A model generated the notes under the pieces. The model saw only the letters and a program-made list of their open reading frames with translations. It searched no databases and was not told the DNA's origin. From Diogma glabrata (Eukaryota; Arthropoda; Insecta; Diptera; Cylindrotomidae), in assembly GCA_963693315.1 (NCBI GenBank), contig OY856186.1:75933123-75997122 (forward strand): a stretch of DNA of 64,000 bases. The letters run 5' to 3'. The translations under genes and the position numbers were made by a program. Below are positions 36,901-47,898 of the stretch, one piece after another. Numbering within the stretch: position 1 is the first letter of the stretch; every line of letters begins with the position of its first letter.

Positions 36901-37824
36901 TTGGATTATAGTCACTATAATTGACTAATGTAAAGAAGTGTGGGTGTTTGGATCATTTAGAAATAATGGGTGAACGAAACATTTTATTTGATCTAAAAAA
37001 ATTATTTTCGATGTAGTGGTGGTGATGGTCTTGGTTCCTCTGGCTTTTGGGGTCGTCAGAATTCTTGTTATTTGTTCATTTGAGTCCCTTTTGAGCTGAG
37101 GAGATATCTACTCGAACCCACCGACTAAAACTAGTAGGAATTTTAATCCCAAGACACGCAACTCCTCGGATGTTCTAATTTAAGTTCCATTATTGGGAAT
37201 TTACGGTTTTCATTACAGTAGTTAGCACAAAGAAAGCGGCTTCCTGTTTTGTGGATTGGTATTATAGGTGACTTCCAGGTCTGTGAAAGATAGAGTTTCA
37301 CCCATATTCAATAATTTCGGATACCACAATAATACAATACTCGTCGATACTCTTCAATTTTTACGGTTTGTCTATATGTATCTTTATTCCAAGAAACGAT
37401 TTAATCACTGCCGTACTTGCTGCTAGTCAGGTATGTTAATTAGATTCTCAAAGCAAGCGATATCTCAAATATGTTTAAGGTTTACTTGTAGCTTTCCATC
37501 TTCGTTTTGAAGAGAAGGTTTGTTTTTTTTTTTTTAATAAAATGTGTTGTGTAGTAGGAATTACAATATGTGTCACAATAACACATAAAACCTTTTAAGA
37601 CCAAGGTCCCACAACAACATACGTTCAAAAGTGTTGATGGACGTAAATCTTTCTTTTTTTTTTTTAAATTTTGTGTTAAAGAATGGATAACTAAACAAAA
37701 AATCCTATCACTGATAAAATATGACATAGGCCAATATTTTATGATAGAATAGAGAAAATAAAAGTAAATTAAAAAGTAAATAGCAAATTTTTACAAAAAT
37801 TTGAAGAAACAAAACAAAAATGTA
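36901..37824. other. No supported gene; small fragment shared with the 26-kb LINE
   Basis: 37,140-37,260 ('ttttaatcccaagacacgcaa', 'ttccattattgggaat', 'tcattacag') resembles 26,070-26,150. It is probably a small LINE-derived fragment in the same orientation. The rest shows nothing. Confidence 0.4.
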
Positions 37825-38185
37825 GTTGTCAATAATCCAGCCGGTTGCATATTCTTTGATCCTGTGACGCACCGTCTTTCTTAAAGATTAAAGCCCACAC
37901 ATAATTATATGAAGACTCGTTTCTTTAAGGAAGCAATAGCGTCTCATCATCAAGGATTATTTCACAGCTAAGATTGAGGGTGCTACCGTTGACTGAATAC
38001 AGTTCATCCGCCACCACCCCTAAGATGTCACCTTGGCTAGTGATATCTCACTGCTATTGCCAGTGGTATGTGATATCTCACGTTAACTCGTATGTCAATA
38101 GCAGGGACTGGAGTACGCGGGGTTGTCACACCCGTAGATCAAAAATAAAAAAAAATAAAAAAACAATAAAATTGATCCCTCCATG
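37825..38185 (+). repeat. Dispersed repeat family C, fullest copy
   Basis: Matches 59,246-59,534 in reverse orientation over most of its length. Landmarks are 'gttgtcaataatccagc' at the left, 'catcatcaaggattattt', 'agattgagggtgctaccg', 'gctagtgatatctcac', 'caatagcagggactggagta' at the right. No protein is encoded and no clear inverted ends or box A/B were found. It is a non-autonomous element of unknown type, roughly 350 bp. Confidence 0.75.
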
Positions 38186-41042
38186 CGGAAAAAAAGGTTA
38201 TACGGTTTCGGCCTTCTATATGATTTTAACTTGTTGAAATAAGTTATTTGTTTGTTATTGAAGCTTTCTCAAACTTTCTCTGCCACTATTCTGTCTTAGT
38301 TCGTGTTCATAAATTTATAACGTATTACCAGCTTAAAATTCTCCTTTCTGGACTTGGAAATTCGTAGTCAAGACATCCATGCTCCAATTTAAATTTATAG
38401 TAGTGTTTTGTGCATTCGAGTTCACTCAGAAACATTTTGAACAGCGTATTTGAGCAAATACCAGTACGTATAAACAATCTTTAGGGGTGAGATTTTAAAA
38501 CGGTTCCATTGATTGAATTTTTGAATGGCTTGGTTTAAAAACTGGGAGTTGGGAGTTTATTGTAGCACATACGTGCAAGCAGCTGAAGGGGTCTAGACTT
38601 GCGGATCCCGTTGTTATGTGCGCACCTGCCGGAAAATGATAACTTCCTATGTATGCACTTTTAAGGATCATTCAGAACGCTCGAAAAGAATCTTGCAGAA
38701 AATTTTCAATTTATTTGATATTGTAAACTCAACCAACCTCTTGTAATTATCATTCAAATTCAAATGTAGACTCTAAAATTTCTCAACCCCAACCTATTTG
38801 GGATTTTGCACTCAATACTAAACCTGAAATAAATTTCAGTTATCGGTGGTCACAAACGAGGAAGTTTGTTGTGTAATTGGTAACAAACAAAAGAGCCGAC
38901 AGTAGACTGGCAGTGAGATGTTTTTTACTCGTGCTTTTGTAGTTATTATAAGGCTGACAAAAATGCTCTTGGTTCTTTTAGGTTGTGTTTGAACATAAGT
39001 TAAATTTTCAACTCATGATTTTGTTGATAAAATTAAATACAAATCACACACTATTAAGTCCAGATACAATTAACTCAAAAGCAACGAAACACAAAAATAT
39101 TTAAAAATATTATTAATGTTTGATGAGTTAAACATGATAACGACCCACATTATTACTAATTGTTCTCTAAAATATATGTACATAACCCAGTTTAAATACA
39201 AAATTTAACCAGCAATGAGTAGCACACAAAAAACGAATGTATTATATTTGCTTAAACAATTTTTGAATTTTATGCCGTTTTGTTGTTCAAACAAAATGAA
39301 TTTCTGATTGAATAAATAAACTTTGATCTAAATGAAAATCCAAAAACATCTCCACAAACCAGTTCAAAAACGTATATATAAGCTTACAAAAAAATACACG
39401 AAACTTTGTGAATTGTTTATATTGTTTTGGGTTAAACGATTTCATGTTGTTCATGCCAAATTAAATGGGTTAAAACGAGCCAACAAAAAAAAAACAACAA
39501 AGTTTTCCACTGAACCAAATTTGATTTTTCACATATAAAAAGGCAACATTTGAGCATCTAAGTTTTTATATTTTTTTTTTAAATACAAATGGATTTTGAT
39601 TAAAAATCAGTGAAGACAGCAAGGATTATGTATAGAGAAAAGCAGACAACAAGATGAATAATGGTTGTTTTCTTATATCGAAATACAAATGAAAAAAAAT
39701 TATTTTAAGGTTATTGGAAAATTTAAATTTCAGAACAATTTATTATTCTTATATGTACGTATACATTGGCTTTGAGTTTTGTTCTCGTTGAAAATGTCTG
39801 ATCATTAGCATAATAAAAAAAATAATGGAAGAAAACGTATTTGAGTTTGATTGAGATAGGTCTCTTAGATGTTAAACCATCTTTTAAGGTGAACTTGTGA
39901 ATGTGAACTGGGCTTAATAATAAGAATATAGCAAATTGCTTTCAATATAATATGTAGGAATTTAGAGTCAAGCTTAATATTGTACGTATTAAAGCAAATT
40001 GACTCTTAATCTCTTATCTAAAACTTTTAGAAGGTAACGACTGAAAAATGTAGTGAACACACTCAAGATCCGTAACAAAGGCATCGATTGTTACCCTTTC
40101 AGTTTATATGTCGTTCGCCAAAATTTGTGTCACCTCATATCTCTAGTTCATTCAACCGAGCATATTCTTCCGTTTGGCAGGTGTTGGCAGGTGAATGTCA
40201 ACTTTCCAGACTGTTGAAATTTGGTACACTCCAAATTTTTTAAAGAATATTACAAAAAAATTGAAGTTGGGTATAAAAGTCCTCATTTGAGAGACACTCA
40301 AAGTGGACATAAAGAAGTTGAACGAGATATAATTTCTACGACATAAATATCAAAGTGTTGAGCCTGATTCGTGACGTCTCTCTAAAGAGAAACTCGTTAA
40401 ACAAAAACAAAATATATTTTCCAATTTTATTATGCCAGTTCTTTCATTTTCAAATCTAAAGCTTTTATCTTGAAAAATAAGTTGATAAGATGAAGTTTGC
40501 ATAATGTAATTAATTGGCAGTCTAAATTTTAAGGAAACATAAATCATCGTAATTTAATTTAAAAAATAATAATTGAAAGTTGTTTGTTTTGATTCTCACA
40601 GTCTCCCTTATACCTTTAACGAAATCAAATAAACAAAATTGTCAAAAACAATATATAAATTACAAAATAAAATATTTTAATTAATTTCCCAAAAGATTAA
40701 TTTTCTTTTTGTTCTAAATTAATCGCGGTCATTAAGCAACAATTAATCAATGATTTCACAGTATTTCGTGATTAACAATAAAAAAAATTATATCCCAAAT
40801 TTGTTTTTCTAAAATATTATAAAATATTTACTGTAAATTCAAAATAATTAATCATTTTTTTAAATTTATTTTTAAGAAAATTAAGATGTTTGTTTTTCTA
40901 GGAATTAAAAAGTAAACGAAAAAATTTTAGTTTTGTATTGATGGGAGACACCGAAAATGTTAGATAATAATTGAACGAAATCAAACCGTTAAGTTTAGAG
41001 TTACCAATATTTTTACACTACAACAAAACCAAAGATATGAAA
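38186..41042. other. No recognised feature
   Basis: A/T-rich DNA, 2.9 kb. Small frames (39,332-39,538 plus; 40,350-40,547 minus) are lysine- or serine-rich with no motif. Confidence 0.4.
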
Positions 41043-41935
41043 GGGATGAAATCTCACAGCTCTGAGATATCAAGACTTCGGTCTGGGTTAAGGATTTTGA
41101 TATAGTTTTCCTCAAAAAATTTTTATGCGGACATTGTTTTTAGTTTTTGGTATATCAAACAAAAACTCTTTGTTAAAGTACAAGTAATTTTTAATCTATT
41201 TTAGAAATTTATTACAAAACAAATACTAAATATTAATACATTGCCGGAAAATTATAACAGATCATAAATTAATGTAACTTAGTGAAGAGATGATACACCC
41301 AGTAAACTACTCAAAAACCTCTCCATTTAGCGTTTCAAGAAAATATTACAAAATCAAAAATTCATATTTTTTTCAAAATTTCAAAAATATTTTAAAAATT
41401 AAAATAAAATCAAAAATTTAAACTTTTTTTAACGTTCTCAAAACATTCTAAAAATTATTACAAAATCGAAGATGGAAACCTTTTTAAAAATTCTAAAAAT
41501 ATTGCAAAAGTTATAACAAAATCAAAAATTGAAACTTTTTCCAATATTCTTAAAAAATTGAAAAAATTATAACAAATTCATAAATACAATTTTTTGTCAA
41601 AATTCCGAAAATTATAATAAAATCAAAAATTTGAATTTTTTCAAAATTTTAAAAATATGGCAAAAATTCATAATTCAACAATTCAAACTTTTTTCAAAAT
41701 TTTTAAAATATTCCAAAATTTATAACAAAATCAAAGTACAAACTTTTTCAAAATTCCAAAAATTATAATAAAATCAAACATTTAATTTTTTTCAAAATTC
41801 TAAAAATATTCCGAAAATTCTTACAAAATCAAAAATTGAAACTTTTTTCAAAATTCTACGACTATTGCAAAATTTCTTAATTCACAAAATCAAAAATTTA
41901 AACTTTTTCCAAAATTCTAAAAATATTTTGTAAAG
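41043..41935. repeat. Dispersed repeat family D, copy 2 (without TIR insertion)
   Basis: 41,043-41,190 matches 29,991-30,135 and then runs directly into the A/T-rich tandem array, with no TIR element. It therefore serves as a related unfilled site for the insertion at 30,136-34,131. From 41,335 the array repeats 'caaaatcaaaaattgaaac' and 'ttcaaaattctaaaaatat' type units. It ends against a LINE fragment near 41,940. Confidence 0.75.
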
Positions 41936-41936
41936 C

Positions 41937-42250
41937 AACAGTCCTGCATTTTTTAAATGCACCGTAAAATGATAAGTTACAACATTTGCTCTGGTGTTAC
42001 GCGATTGATTTGCTTGTTTAGGAAAAATTGATTCGGCCTCCGTGAAAGCTTGTTCATCCAAAATGTATTTATAGAAAATTCTCAGATCAGCAATTTCCCT
42101 TCTGTGCTGCAAGAAATCAAGCTCGTTAGTAAGAGTTGAGTTAACAATCAATTTAACAACTCTCCGTTGAACAGAATCAAGACACTTCAAACTACTACAA
42201 TATGGTCCTACCCAGATGATAAAACAGTATTCCATACAGAGACGTATAAA
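41937..42250 (-). pseudogene. CR1/Jockey-type LINE fragment, C-terminal region
   Basis: The minus strand reads 'MEYCFIIWVG', 'CLDSVQRRVVKLI', 'LDFLQHRREIADLRIFYKY' and 'NTRA', parallel to 'EYCCHVWGG', 'LDSVQRKAIRLIG' and 'LEHRRNVAEL' in the LINE at 2.6-5.6 kb. Only about 100 codons survive and no catalytic motif is present. It is a truncated copy of a related, not identical, element. Confidence 0.8.
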
Positions 42251-42500
42251 CGAATAATATATAGTAAAAGAAGTTGTTCGCTATTTAAAAACTTACGACA
42301 TCGTAAGATGCCTAAATTAATCATCAACACTAGAAAAACTAAATCTTTACCAACATCCAGACACGTGTATCTTTGCATTTTAGAAACTTCTGACTACGAA
42401 GAAAAACGTATGGAAATCTTCAAATACCTCTCGTCTATAAAATTTTTAAACGAATGACTAGTGGATTAGTCCAGTCATTTTAGAAGTTTTAAGCCCTAAT

Positions 42501-45304
42501 CTGCGAAAAAATTCCTAGTGAGCTGAATTTTTGTATACACCCTTATTACGGAATTTTAAATTATATGTGAAAAATCGACTTTGATATCATCGTGCCAGCC
42601 AAAAAAGATATAAAGGTCAAAAGGTCACGAAACTCAGTTTTCCGTGAATATCTCGCGACCAATTGCTCAAGATCTATTGCTCAGAGACCTATTGCTCTGA
42701 TGTCAATAGAGTTCAAACAAAAATTGTTCTCCGTGTAATTATCTACAAAATAGGCCTCGTTCATTTTTTGTAAGATCAACCGTTTTTAGAGTAGAGCGCT
42801 GAAAAAGCGACTAGAATGCATTCACATAGGATATTGTATACCGTACATTAAGGCGTAAATTCAGTTACTTTTTATTCATGTTGTCAAGTGTATTAAAAAC
42901 ATTCATCTGATGCTCGGGTGTTTTGTTAAAAATATACTTATATTATAGAGGATTCGGCAATTTGGAAATAAACGACCTCCACTGGCAGATGTTTCGTATT
43001 TTTTTGTTCCGAGACCCACTGTCTGACCCGCTGTCGAGACTGTCTGTCCGACTGTGTTTAGCTCAGTTGAAAAATATTTCTTGAGTGTTAAAGACGTTAT
43101 TTTAGTAGTTTAGTAGCTCTTGAACAATTTTTCATAATGAGTGATAAATGTTTTATATGCATTGAATTGTTGTCGGATTGTGATTTAGTAGTGTAACTTC
43201 ACGTGGTTTACAAACATTAGAAAATGCTAGTATGGAAAGAGGTGACAGTAATATTGAATATTTAAATACTGTTGCTTCTGTAAATGTTCATCGTAATTGT
43301 CGTAAAAATTATACGAACAATTTGAGTATCGCAGCCCTTAAACTACGCCAGGAAGAACCAAGTATATCACAATCTCCGTGTAAGAAAAGAATTAGTGCTT
43401 TTGATTTTAAAACATTCTGTTTGTTTGGTGGAGAAAAAGCCAGTAAAGAATCTGAGTGAAAAAACGAAAATAAATATAGTCGCGTTATTAGAGAGGTGAG
43501 TACTCTAGTCTTAAGAGCCGTAGAGTCGTGTGGTGATAAATATGGAAGACTTGTAAAGTTGCGGGTGAATATTGAGTATGACTTAGTATCTGTCGAGGCT
43601 AAATATCATGATAAATGTTTCTCCAACTTTTTGTTTGTCAGTGGAAAGGGTGATGCAGACCGTCCATTGGACAAAAATATTAGAACTGCCAAGAACAACG
43701 TTTTTTATTACATAGAAAATAATGAAAATTGTCAATTTACATTGGAGGAGTTGAAAGATGTGATGACAGATTACCTTCCAGGCGATAAAACGATAGTCAG
43801 AAAATTGATTTCTCGGTATGGGAGCAATACTGTAATTACCACGAAAACTAAATCTTTAACAATAATTTGCTTTCGAGATACTGCAACTAATATTTTAACG
43901 TTATCGTGGAACGAGGAGAAAAAACAAAATCACTGTGATGAACGTCTTCGAGTTGTAGAAGCTACTGCATCAATTATTAAAGAATCTATTCGTTCCAATA
44001 GAATCATTCACGACTCTTATCCACCACCAGGTCAAATGTTAGATAAAATTAAAGACGAGATTCCAGCAACTTTAACACATTTTTTGTATGAATTATTTGT
44101 GAACAGTAAAGAAGGCAAAACAAAAAAAATTAAACAAAATCTTAACCCATAGCCCATGCTATAATGAGTGTATGCGTCCACGACCGTTTTCGTCACAGCA
44201 TGACCGAATGTGCTACAACTTCAACACTTTTTGGCTAAGCAAAAATTAAACAATTCTGATTTATACAATTCTGCAAAAATATTTCTCCAAGAAAATTGCG
44301 CTCGAGAAGTAGTTGTCGATGCTGGAATACAGTTTCTACTAGTAATGTACGGGGCTCAAAAATCAGAACATTCGATAAATAATTACAGATATTTTAGCTT
44401 TGGTAAGCTAACAAAACAAAGCACAGGTGTGAAATTTCCGTTATTGTCACTTAGTTCTTCAGCAGCTCAACAGCATATTTTTCGAGTTTATTATCAAATA
44501 CCTACCAAGCAAGGAAGAGAAATTGATGCATAATAGTGGGGTTGCGTGTAAAAAAATAACATAGTGCAGCCAGTGCATAGTGCAGCCCGCCAGACCTTCA
44601 CAACTTTATTAAAACCAGCACCCGATGATCTTCTAAACACAATCTATTGTAATTATACAAAAACTTGTGGCGGCAAGTGTGAATGCAAAAAAATTGGTTT
44701 GTTGGATGGTCATAAGTTGACGAACATTGACATGGGCAGTCTGCTTAAACGGGGAATCAAATATTGATGAAGATTGTGTAGATGTCGAATTAAGTAAAGG
44801 AATAACTCCACTCGATGTTTTGTCTACAAATTTTAATGATAGAGAAACTGAGGATATCGACAATGAGTGAATAAAAAAAATTATGTACATAAAAATTAGT
44901 AGTCAGTATTAAGTTTATTTTTTTGTATTTTTCAGTTTTTAAATAAAAAGCCCTTCATTTCTAAATAAAAAAAACCTTTTATTACATATCATGGATTATG
45001 TCTACTGTGAAAACCATGTAAAAAATGCGTGGTGCTTTCTCACGCTCTGCTAGAAAACGGTTGATCTTACAGGAAAATGAATGAGTCATGTTTTGTAGAT
45101 AATTGGACGATAAACAATTTTTGTTTATCTTCAATTGACCTCCAAGCAATAGGTCGCGAGATATTCGCTCAAACTGATTTTCGTGACCTTTTGACCTTTA
45201 TAACTTTTTTAGCCGGCATGTCAATGTCAAATTGTCACATATTAATTAAAATACCGTAATAAAGGTGCAAACAAAAACTCAGCTCACTAGGAATTTTTCC
45301 GCAG
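42501..45304 (+). mobile_element. Long-TIR element encoding an uncharacterised zinc-finger/Cys-rich protein
   Basis: The ends are inverted: CTGCGAAAAAATTCCTAG on the left and its near reverse complement at the right, with AGTGAGCTGA following. The similarity runs on for about 300 bp per side (42,501-42,810; 45,005-45,304), including 'aaaggtcaaaaggtcacgaaa' halves, 'atatctcgcgacc' and 'gtaagatcaaccgttttt'. Weak matching extends out to ACTAGT at 42,457 and 45,325, so the true edges are not certain and no target duplication was identified. Inside is one plus-strand gene (43,137-44,870) with an AATAAA directly after it. It looks like a DNA transposon whose protein has lost its middle. Confidence 0.78.
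43137..44870 (+). pseudogene. Uncharacterised transposon protein, internally deleted
   Basis: The start ATG at 43,137 gives 'MSDKCFICIE'. After a frameshift near 43,195 the main frame runs to 44,767. It holds two N-terminal zinc-finger-like units: CFIC paired with 'VHRNCRKNY', and 'FDFKTFCLFGG' paired with 'YHDKCFSNF' (one Cys replaced by Gly). It then has 'TLEELKDVM', 'LISRYG' and 'IICFRDTA' at 43,740-43,890. A stop lies at 43,457, with more at 44,150-44,220. The C-terminal part has 'SSSAAQQHIFRVYYQ', 'PAPDDLLNTIYCNY', 'CGGKCECKK', then a frameshift near 44,690 and an acidic end. This N- and C-terminal pattern belongs to a multicopy invertebrate family of about 1,000 residues. About 500 central residues appear missing near 44,200. 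Academ-type transposase is a candidate, unproven. Confidence 0.65.
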
Positions 45305-47293
45305 TTAAAACCTATAACAACTAGACTAGTATCAAACACCGTGTTTCTGCCGAATTTAGAGTTTCTTGCTCACTAGATTTATGAATTTATTTAATTTATG
45401 AGCCATTAGAAGTTCAGTCAGAAAGACTCAAATGACGCTGACGCTGGCGTATAGTCATCACTCTGATGAAGTTTAACAGAATACACAGACCGTAAAATTC
45501 TTTCTGCAGATGTAAACGCCACGGAGAGAGAGGTGGTTTTTAAGTAATATTTGTAAAAAATTCCAATACGTTACAAGTGCATCAATGTTAAACGGATCGG
45601 AAACCATCCAGACATTAGATAGATTCAACATTCCTTGAAAGAAAATAGTCTGTAAATTTAAAGAACGATTTAAATAAGATAAAATTATTTTTATTGAGTC
45701 GAGGATTTCAGTGGATTCATAATGAGCTTTGGTAAGCAATAATTATTAATAAAATATTTTTTTAAAATAACTTTCAATCTGAACCATTTCTAACATTCTA
45801 TTTTTGCTCGTTTGCATTTAATTTGGGTTAAATCAGTCAGAGGAATATTTATTTCGTTTTGTTTAATACTTCAAGGCAATCTTGGTTCATCCATACCAAT
45901 TTTTTGATATTATCTAGTATTATAGCATATTTATAAAGATATAAGAAGCATTGACATTTTCAGAAATAGAATTTGAAATTTCAGCACAAGAATGACATCT
46001 GTAGCTATAGTTGATTTCAATCTTCATAAATCAGGAAAAACTGTTGGACTATTCAACCATCTAATTGATATTTTTTTTATTTTGCTGTTGTTTGCCATTT
46101 GTTTTTACTTTTAGCTATCAAAATTTGGTTTTGGTTGAATATAGTCTTATTGTTGCTTTTTGCCTCCTTAAAAGCTTTTTCAAATCTAAAAAAATATAAG
46201 TTTTAAGTATCCTATTTCTCTTTTCATATATATTTGTTATTTTGTTAAACCAGAACAAATATCATGTAAATGATAAAACAAATAGTCGTAATAAGAAAAT
46301 AAATTCCACAAAGCTCGTAAATCATTCTCTCTGAAGTCTGAAACATATTTTTTTCCTCACCCACAAATTTTCATATTTTCCAAATTACACAGAACATAAA
46401 TTGGAAAGAATAGAGAAATAAAGTTTTACAATAAACAATAACAGGAACATATGTTTCCTTCGACGAACAATGTATGGAAAATAAAAATTAGATTATCTTT
46501 CTAATTATTTTATGATTTCATGTAATTTTGAAAAACAAAACAACATAATTAAAGAAAATAACATTTTTACCCTAAACAAAAGAAAATATTATAAAATGAA
46601 AATTTTGCAAAACTTCACATTTAATTTACTTTTGCCTGTTACCTTCGGGCTGTAACCAAATAACTACAAGTAGACGTCTATGTTGAAATGAAACTTTTTG
46701 ATTCTAAATTTTTTGGGTTGTTTGTTTGTTGCTCTTGGAACATTAAATTCAAATTTGTTTTTTGAGTTAAAGCAAATATTACAAATTAACAGACAACGTA
46801 AAATTTATCCAATTTATTTTTAATCTGTATTGAATTTCATTGAAAACTTGAAACTTGGAAGAACACAGAATAAGGAAACAATAATAGCATTGTTGGTAGT
46901 CTCGGCCCGAATTACTTTATATTTAAATAATCATTTTTTCCGTATATGTTCTATAGAGGAACGTAGGCCGTAGGGTGCCAGCAAGTGTCACTCATCTGAA
47001 TTAATTTTCACTTGATTTAAACAAGGTCACTTATTTGTTTCAAGTGCTTGCTTCACCAACAAAGAAGTGCCTTGCAAAGTAGTTTTTAAGAGTCTTCTTG
47101 AAACCAAAATAGTGCAAATTTTCAAGGAAATGTTTTAGCCTTTAATGGGTTTGAAATGGAACTCTTTTATATATGATTGTATGCTCCTGAACTTGAATTA
47201 GAAATTTTTGGAAACTTAATGTATTACGAATTAGGAGTTTAATACTTACGAAATTTAAAAAAAACAATTGAATAATTGTTGAGTATCCCACAC
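45305..47293. other. AT-rich intergenic sequence
   Basis: No gene is recognised. The minus-strand frame at 45,473-45,739 has no family motif. The last bases are the target-site flank of the LTR element. Confidence 0.4.
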
Positions 47294-47840
47294 ATATTGA
47301 GTGGTTTTGTGTAGATTGCTTTCACTCAATAATAAACTGTAGAACTGAACTTGGATATATTTTTATTTACACAAACAATACTCATGCAATGCAAGTAAAA
47401 CACTTTATAAAGTAAAACTTAACTTTATTTCGAAACAAGTTTTATTTTATTTAGTTCACAATAAAAATAATAATTTGATTTAGGTGATTTTTAAAGTGAC
47501 TTATTTTGTGTCTCGAAACCAATTAAAAATTATAATTTTGATAATGATAAAATTAAAAATTATAACTGTGAGTTATGAAAAACGAGACAACAGCATCCCG
47601 ATGAAAATCAGCAGTGATCCAATAAATCGGTGTTGTGTACTCTTCTTTTTCTTCTTCTTTATTTATTATATTCTTTATTCATTATAAACATTGATAATGC
47701 GGAACATATTATAAACATTGATAATGCGGAACATATTATGTTAGTGTAATAATCGATGAAGAAGAAATAATTATTTTGAGATATTGTTCGTTAATTTTGT
47801 GGTGAATATAAATTATTTGAGTAATGATTTATGTTGCCAC
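47294..47840 (-). repeat. 3' LTR (547 bp)
   Basis: Identical, as read, to 52,744-53,290. Read on the minus strand it begins GTGGCAACATAAAT and ends CTCAATAT. It contains a perfect 27-bp tandem duplication at 47,681-47,734 and AATAAA motifs. The 67-codon plus-strand frame within it is a chance frame repeated in both LTRs. Confidence 0.93.
47681..47734. repeat. 27-bp tandem duplication in the LTR
   Basis: Two perfect copies, 47,681-47,707 and 47,708-47,734, with core 'aaacattgataatgcggaac'. The same duplication is in the other LTR at 53,131-53,184, so it predates this insertion. It may be a doubled regulatory site. Confidence 0.9.
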
Positions 47841-47860
47841 AATAGTCCCCCTTATTTTGA
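47841..47860 (-). promoter_or_regulatory. Polypurine tract
   Basis: The minus strand reads AAAATAAGGGGGACTATT directly next to the start of the 3' LTR, the expected site for plus-strand DNA priming. Confidence 0.8.
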
Positions 47861-47898
47861 AAAATTTTAATAGCTTTATTTTTAAAATTTATTTGTGA

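Noticed and set aside
36531..36924. 89- and 85-codon frames over the minisatellite
   Set aside because: Two frames are open at once because the repeat lacks stops; no family motif.
34198..41935. CRISPR-like arrays of short repeats
   Set aside because: Repeats are degenerate A/T-rich tandem units without unique spacers or constant repeat length, in a eukaryotic transposon setting.
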